DNA of 64,000 nucleotides from Gymnorhina tibicen (Eukaryota > Chordata > Aves > Passeriformes > Artamidae): NCBI GenBank assembly GCA_013399875.1, contig VXAZ01001836.1, positions 372,001 through 436,000 on the forward strand, read 5' to 3'. Shown here one piece after another: positions 52,371 to 64,000 of this stretch. The stretch's first letter is position 1; every line of letters begins with the position of its first letter. A model generated the notes under the pieces. It saw only the letters and a list, made by a program, of their open reading frames with translations, was not told the origin of the DNA and made no database searches. Made by a program: the position numbers and the translations under genes.

Positions 52371-55300
52371 CCTTCTGTTACACAGTTATGTATTGATTTT
52401 CAAAACGCACATATTCCATTTGTAAACTTACCATTATTATTTTTACCTAGAATTTCCACAGCATCTCTGGAGATACAGCAGTTGTCTAGTGGGATTTCTT
52501 CAAGGTTGCTTAGTTCATCAGGGATTCATCTCACAATGTAGGTTATGGCATCCTTAATAGCTGTCAAATGGTTCATGTATAATAAGCGTAGCCTTCTCAT
52601 ATTTCTGATACCTTCAACCATGAATGGGATGGGGGAAAAAAATGACAGGTCACATTGTTAGCTGACCTGTTTTGGTATGTTTCCAATGCCGTGATCACAG
52701 CAAACTGCTAGACAATTAGATGTTTACTGTCTCACATATTACAACGATCTGTATTTTGATGCCATCAAATATATGGCAAGTTTTGTTTGCATAGAAAGAT
52801 AAACACAGCCTATTGATCAGGTACTGTATCATGTAATCAGTAAAACTACCCCTCAGCCCAGAGAAAGTAACTCATAGAAGATCAAATGGGATCTTCCTGT
52901 GGAACGAATCCAGGAGAAGCATTTTTTTACTAAGTTATCGAAGGCAGACATATGAATTGCCATATCCATTTCAGTTACTGGATTGTGTGGCCCTAGCAAA
53001 CACTCAAACTTTTCAACCTTGGTATCCAGTGACTGACCTCACAGAAAGTCAGCAATAGGTCAGAGATGGGAACTGTGTCACCTTGGCAATCTGAATGGCA
53101 GTTCATGCAGATTAGCCAGTTCTGGGGTCAGTCTGTCAGATCGGCTTGACTGTGGTATGCATGACTAACTTGAAAGGAGCACTCAGATACTTTGTGGCAT
53201 TTAAAACATACACGAACATACAGAACATACCATGACTTCAGTGCAAATGTATAAGAAAGTACTTATATAAATTAGATAGTAGGACTTTCAAGTAGTAGTT
53301 GTGGTACAAACTTCAGAGGTTGTTAAAACATTCACATTCTCAGCACAATAGACTTTATTATGGTGTAAAATAAGAGTAAGCAGCGAAGTGTTACAGTGCT
53401 TGTCTCCGTGTTTTCTGAAGGTTCTTTCTCTGCAAGTTTCCTCCTTGTAAAATTACTTAATATTTTGTTTGCTAACAGAGTAAGTTGTGCAATGCCCTTC
53501 TGTTGCCAGAAAAATAGAGAACTGTTTCTTGATGTAAAACAAGTTCCAGTTCATAAGTATTTGAAAATTTATGATACAGTAGTTATCAAAAACTTGTCTT
53601 TCTGTCCAGAGTTAATGGCCCAGTTAGTAAATATTTCTGCTACCAATAGAAATGAGTGTATCTACGATGTATTTAATTCATTCATTCTTTAATGGTTTCA
53701 TTTAAAGATGGTAACTTTAATTTATGAATGAGATGTTTATTGTGGGACTTTCATATCTAGGCTAAACCAAACAGTCATACCGTTCCAAGAAGCCAGGGCT
53801 CAGGGTTTTCCTCATTAATTTGAGCACTGACTCAAGCAACTAGATATAGTGAGGCAAGCCCTCTAACAACGTAAAGAGAGGCTCTAACAACCCTAGATGC
53901 AAATGCAAAAGCCATTTCAAAGTGGATGATTTATATTATAAGGATTAACCTAATCTGATATTACTCTGAGACATTAGGAATAAAACTCTACAGCAATCTG
54001 CCTACTTGCCTTGTCATGGCAGTTGGCTCCAAACTTCCCCAAGAAATCAGAAGATGACTCTTAACATCAGCCGTTCTGACTTCCTTTTCACACAGTAATT
54101 ATTACAATATGTTCTGGTAAATTCACATAATGCATGATTCTTGAATGTCTAAAATTAAAATTAAACAGGAGCCTATCCTAATGGCAGACAGGTTGCATTT
54201 GTGACTATCCAACAAGGCATTTTTATGCAGCACAGCTTACTACAGCCTGTTAAAATGCTTTCCCTTTCCCTTTCCTTTTCCTTTTCCCTTTCCCCTATAC
54301 AGTAAGCCAGAGGGAAAGCAAAATTGTCCCACTGGTGTAGGAATGAAACCAGCCTTTGCCAGTAGTTAAGATACATGGAAGGGTGGCTATGTGCAGAGAG
54401 CTATAAGACACCCTAAACTTCAGCAGACCAACCAGAGCTCTTTATGATTGCTGACATATTTACATGTGGTGTGGGCCTTAATCACTGAAAGCAATTTCTG
54501 AAGTGTGCAGAAAGGCAAAATGCAGAAATTGCTGAGAAATCTAGCAGCACCGTGTGGGTGAAACAGTGTTACTCAACTGGTTTCAAGCACTTTTGGGTTT
54601 GTTTTTTTCCTAGAAAACCATGAATTGGAACCCCGGACAAGGTCTGACCTGGCAAAAGCAGTGCTAGAGTGCCCTCCGCTGGCACAGCCCAGGCAGGGGC
54701 CAGAGGGTTGCTCACCCATAGTCTGAAGGAAGGAAGCTGAAAGGAGGAGACCAAAATCTTAGTATTTGAGCAAATGCTGAGAAAAATCCAGAGTGTTTGG
54801 ATCAGGTGTATTTCTTGATCCTTCACTACTCATGTATGATAGAGCATCCGGAGGAGCAACTCTTGAAAACCTACTCACTGTTATTTTAGATAGGCATGGG
54901 CAGAACATCTATCCTTTGTTTCCTTCAGTGTCTCTTTGATGTGGAATTCCATCTGGATCTCAGCTGGTCAGAAAATCCCTAGAAAAGGAATTAATTAAAG
55001 CAAGTTTTCTTGTATTACCAAAATTATGTTTCAAAGTAGATAATGAATGATAGTGGATGTCCTTACAAAGTCTATTGAAAGCAGAGAAATCAAATTACTT
55101 AACTGCTTATGTTCATACAGAGATCACAGTCAGAATCAGACAATGAGATAATACAGAAAATATTTCCAAATAGTGAACAAGATCTCATCTTTGCTAGGTA
55201 CTAGCAGTGTCACAAAATTGTCTTCTGCTTCACATCAACCTACATGTACTTCACTTATACTTAGAAAATGATACAGCACATGCATAGCACAGGGTCCAGT

Positions 55301-55825
55301 GCATGAAACCATGAAACAAGGAGAGACAGAACTAATCACCCAGCCTGTCATGCAGTCTCATTTGTCACTGCTCCTTTTTGGCACATTAATAAAACGTGCA
55401 TTTGTGACTCATCTTATTGCATAATATTCTGTCATTAACTATCATTGTCCCAAGTTTCCTCCTCAAAGCTGATCCAGTGTGATATTTCATCTCTTTCTCT
55501 TTTGTCTCCTCCCACCCTTTTACAGTGCCCTGAGGACTCCTCCTTGTGTTTATCAAGAGGTACACTACTTCTGTGCCCCAAATCACCAAGTTTTTTTCTA
55601 GCAGTATATGCTGTTGGTCTTGTTAGGAGACAAATACTAAACAGCTTAAAATCCTATTTCAATAAATGAGAATTTCAATGAAGCAAGTGAAAGGTTTGCC
55701 TTAAGTGCAAGCAATTCCTTGACATGGCATTCTTTGTTTCCATCCCCGTATGTAGTTAAATAAAAAAAAATAAAATCAAGCAAACAAACAAAAAAGCCCC
55801 ACAAACTAAGAAAGGAGTCTAGGCT
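52371..55825. other. Intergenic DNA, no gene recognised
   Basis: About 3.5 kb. The first few hundred bases may be a continuation of the fossil LINE but cannot be aligned by eye. A (TTTCCC)n microsatellite lies at 54259-54296. An A/AAAC-rich patch at about 55757-55800 sits just left of the CR1 at 55826. No exon recognised. Confidence 0.55.
54259..54296. repeat. (TTTCCC)n imperfect microsatellite
   Basis: Hexamer TTTCCC and pentamer/hexamer variants (TTTTCC) alternate over 38 bases. The strand is purely pyrimidine. Confidence 0.9.
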
Positions 55826-56668
55826 CCACAGAAGGATCTGGACAGGCTGGATCAACGGGCCAAGGCCAGTGGTATGCAGTTCAACAAGGCCAAGTGCTGG
55901 GTTCTGCACTTGGGTCACAACAACTGCTTGCAGCATTACACATTTGGGGAAGAGTGGCTGGAAGGATGCCTGCAGGAAAAGAATTTGGGGGTGCTGGCTG
56001 ACAGCGGCTAAACATGATCCAGTGTGTGCCCAGGGGGCCAAGAAGGCAGGCCAGTGGCATCCTGGCCTGTATCAGCAATAGTGTGGCCAGCAGGACTGGG
56101 GCAGTGATTGTCCCCCTGTACTCAGCACTGGTGAGGCCACAGCCCGAGTGCTGTGTCCAGTTCTGGGCCCCTCACTACAAGAAGTGAGGTGAGGAAAAGG
56201 TTAAGGTGCTGGAGCATGTCCAGAGAAGGGCAGTGGAGCAGGGGAAGGGTCTGGAGCACAAGTCCTGTGAGGAGCAGCTGAGGGAGCTGGGGGTGTTTAA
56301 CCTGGAGAAGAGGAGGCTCGGGGGAGACCTTGTCACTGTACAACCGCCTGGAAGGAGGGTGTGTAGTGAGGTTGGGGTTTGCCTCTTCTCTCAGGTAACA
56401 AGTGACAGGATGAGAGGAAATGGCCTCAAGCACCAGAGAAGGTTTAGATTGGCTAAAGGAAGAATTTACTCACTGGAAGAGTGGTCAGGCATTGGAACAG
56501 GCTGTCCAGAGAAGTGGTAGAGTCACCATCCCTGGAAGTATTCCAAAAAGTGTAGTTGTGCCACGTAGGGACGTGGTTTAGCAGTGGACTTAGTAGTATT
56601 AAGGTAATAGTTAAACTTGAAGTGCCTTTCCCAACTTAAATGGTTCCATGATTCTATGATTTCATGAT
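55826..56668 (+). mobile_element. CR1 LINE, 5'-truncated, with 3' terminus
   Basis: Starts near GGATCTGGACAGGCTGGATC and runs through the standard CR1 ORF2 3' region. Plus-strand translation gives LEHKSCEEQLRELGVFNLEK, a short divergent segment, and SDRMRGNGLKHQRRFRLAKG. It then passes into the short 3' untranslated region and ends in the diagnostic CATGATTCTATGATTTCATGA tail (56647-56667). Frameshifts and stops make it inactive. It is one of the better preserved copies here and lies in inverted, tail-to-tail orientation to the next one. Confidence 0.92.
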
Positions 56669-56794
56669 CTGAAATTTGTCCAATAACAGATGTGCCTGGC
56701 ATCTTCTGGAGGGCACAGTTTCCAGAAGCATCCAAGACATCCCAACAACAACAGGGAACAGCACACTCATAGCAGTGTAGTTAAATATAATAGT
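56669..56794. other. Spacer between inverted CR1 copies
   Basis: About 126 bases of unique sequence; it would form the loop if the two CR1 tails paired. Confidence 0.6.
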
Positions 56795-56930
56795 AGAATC
56801 ATGGAATGTCCCAAATTGGAAGGGATCCATAAGGATGAACATGTCCAACTCCCTCCTCCTTGCAGGATTACCTAGGAGTACTATATGACTAAAAGTATCA
56901 TCCAAAAGCTCCTTGAACTCTGGCTGGCTG
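56795..56930 (-). mobile_element. CR1 LINE 3' fragment
   Basis: Begins AGAATCATGGAATGTCCCAAA followed by TTGGAAGGGATCC, the inverted CR1 terminus, and continues to a CTCCTTGAACTCTGGCTGG-like block at about 56909-56927. The sense strand is minus and only about 136 bases of 3' end are present. It belongs to a different or more diverged subfamily than the neighbouring plus-strand copy. Confidence 0.85.
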
Positions 56931-57872
56931 TAACTGAATAAAGAGAAAGAGACATCAGAAACTGAAGGAAGCCATTGCAAAGGTCTTGTAACAAAGAAGT
57001 TCCACATGACAGTTAAGAAAATGAGCTGCTCCTAACAGATGTCTTGACTGCTCACCTTTTTAAAGGGAAAATCTGATTGTACGAGTATCTGTAGGGGCAT
57101 TTTGTACTATCAAGACAATTTTTGATTTAAAAATAGGTTATGTGCAATTGTAGGTGATTTCTTCTGCTGCTGCAAGGAAACTGATAATCACAGTAAAATG
57201 TCCACAGAGAACCTGAATCCAAGTCATATTTGATATAAATGCAAATTTGACTTATCCCTGGATTTGGAAAAGTAGGAACTTCCAGTCATGTTTTCTCCAT
57301 AAAAACTAGATGGGGTTTTACTTGTTAAAAATTATTTGAGATGGACCTGTCAGTGATTTCCTTTAATGGGATATATATGAAAAAGGATGTTCCTTCTACA
57401 AATCAAACCACTGCTCTAATGCTCTTTCTGGACCTGTAACTTTTCCATTTTATAATACATTTATATTTATATCCCATGGCACTTAATGAGATCTATGTAT
57501 GAAATAGAATTAAATACATGTAGCATGAATGCCACATTTAAGCCTGTTTCCTCGAGATGTCAGGAAAAAAATGTGTCCTCTCAGAATAAATGCTGGTATT
57601 CAGTACGGAGCAAGGGATGGATTTACCTGCTAAGCCTAAGCAAAGTTATGTGGGAACTTCTCTGTTAAGTCATTGAACAGTATGCAGAAAAAGTGAGATC
57701 CCACTTTCCGATTCTTCAAAGCACAGACCACAACCAGAGCCAGTGTTTGTCTTCTCATTATAACGGATTGGCAGTAACATCTCAACTGTATTATTTTACA
57801 ACTTCTTTAGTGCTACATAGGTCGCTCTGCAGGTCAGTCAAAAACATGCCTCACACCATTATTAGCCACTAG
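56931..57872. other. Upstream flank of YIPF4, no gene recognised
   Basis: About 940 bases of AT-rich unique sequence between the last CR1 and the promoter microsatellite. No exon is recognised. Confidence 0.6.
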
Positions 57873-57876
57873 ATGA

Positions 57877-57971
57877 GGGAGGGAGGGAGGGAGGCAGGAA
57901 GGCAGGAAGGCAGGCAGGCAGGCAGGCAGGCAGGAAGGCAGGAAGGAAGGAAGGAAGGAAGGAAGGAAGGA
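57877..57971. repeat. GGGA/GGCA/GGAA tetranucleotide microsatellite at the YIPF4 promoter
   Basis: A compound tetranucleotide tract: four GGGA-type units, then mixed GGCA and GGAA units, then a run of GGAA. It ends at an unresolved base, N, at 57972, four bases before the CCAAT box. GGGAGGGAGGGAGGG at 57877-57891 fits the G-quadruplex pattern of four G3 runs with one-base loops. Such repeats vary in length between individuals. The N shows that the assembly could not resolve the tract fully. Confidence 0.95.
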
Positions 57972-57973
57972 NC

Positions 57974-58142
57974 AGCCAATGGCAGGGGCGGCGCCGCTTG
58001 TTGTCGCCCCGTGAGGCGGCTGCGCCCTGGGCTCGGTGCCGCCGCCGCCGCCGCAGGAGGGACCCGGGAGGCCCCAGGCCCCGGTGCCCGCTCGCCCCTC
58101 GCCGCCCGCACCGGCCCCGCAGCCCCCGCGGAGGGCGGGGAG
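57974..58142 (+). promoter_or_regulatory. YIPF4: YIPF4 core promoter and 5' UTR
   Basis: AGCCAATGG at 57975-57983 is a good NF-Y/CCAAT box in sense orientation. GGGGCGG at 57985-57991 and GGGCGGGG at 58133-58140 are Sp1-type GC boxes. There is no TATA box, as is usual for CpG-island housekeeping promoters. A (GCC)5 run lies at 58038-58052, probably within the 5' UTR. From the CCAAT position, transcription probably begins between about 58030 and 58100; this is inference, because no initiator can be singled out. The 5' UTR would be short and very GC-rich. Confidence 0.75.
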
Positions 58143-58227
58143 ATGCAGCCCCCGGGCGCTCAGCAGCCGCCGCTCTACGCGCCCAGCAGCGGGGACTTCA
58201 CCTTCGTCTCCTCGGCGGACGCCGAAG
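58143..58227 (+). CDS. YIPF4: YIPF4 exon 1 (coding part), Yip1 domain family member 4
   Basis: The ATG at 58143 opens 28 codons reading MQPPGAQQPPLYAP, then SSGDFTFVSSADAE, matching the N terminus of vertebrate YIPF4 with a small insertion in the Pro/Gln-rich part. A purine (G) is at -3, acceptable for initiation. Coding ends one base into an Asp codon at 58227, before a GTGAGC donor at 58228. An in-frame ATG exists at 57873 but lies upstream of the CCAAT box and would translate the microsatellite, so 58143 is chosen. YIPF4 is a Golgi membrane protein of the YIP1 family, with a cytosolic N-terminal region and about five membrane spans. It is known to pair with YIPF3 and has been implicated in Golgi maintenance and selective autophagy of Golgi. 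This exon gives the start of the cytosolic tail. Confidence 0.96.

Positions 58228-64000
<5,773 letters not shown>

Noticed and set aside
55869..56520. Open frames of 65-131 codons on both strands
   Set aside because: They fall inside the CR1 copy; the plus-strand one is degraded CR1 ORF2 and the others are its shadows.

Overview
The window reads as nuclear DNA of a bird, most likely a songbird or another neoavian. Three things support this: several CR1 LINE copies of avian type, with degraded CR1 open reading frames and the ATTCTATGAT-like 3' tail; a solo endogenous-retrovirus LTR that resembles, from memory, LTRs common in passerine genomes; and a vertebrate gene, YIPF4, whose protein is almost identical to the mammalian one. 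The sequence is AT-rich. Its genes are split by introns, so long open frames are not expected and nearly all short open frames here are chance. The only protein-coding gene I can support is YIPF4 at the right edge on the + strand. Exon 1 (CDS 58143-58227) lies in a CpG island, and exon 2 (61705-61858) follows a 3.5 kb intron. The window ends inside intron 2, so the membrane-spanning C-terminal two thirds of the protein lie beyond 64000. Layout: 1-5408, intergenic, with a perfect 28-bp palindrome near 2.55 kb and a (CATAT)n microsatellite near 3.75 kb. 5409-5815, old CR1 (-). 5816-12608, nothing recognised. 12609-14075, two + strand CR1 fragments. 16983-17264, an LTR-like block. 17265-30754, a long featureless stretch. 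30755-31480, a fairly fresh CR1 (-). 31481-38974, nothing recognised except one unusually long open frame at 33588-34412. 38975-39408, a solo LTR (-) with 9-bp inverted ends and a 4-bp target duplication. 39800-40620, a fossil CR1/L3-like reverse-transcriptase relic (-). 40621-51939, nothing recognised except simple repeats. 51940-52370, a second fossil LINE relic (-). 55826-56930, two CR1 copies arranged tail to tail. 57877-57971, a GGGA/GGCA/GGAA microsatellite abutting the YIPF4 promoter. There is no operon or pathway to assemble. The biology is one housekeeping Golgi-membrane gene with a CpG-island promoter, preceded by about 57 kb of transposon-sprinkled, apparently gene-free DNA. The points most worth a second look are the YIPF4 promoter repeat (with an in-frame upstream ATG and a G-quadruplex motif), a possible intron-retained YIPF4 isoform ending in a hydrophobic tail, the 28-bp palindrome, and the long open frame at 33.6 kb. 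I did not find a convincing new biological system, and I could run no searches.
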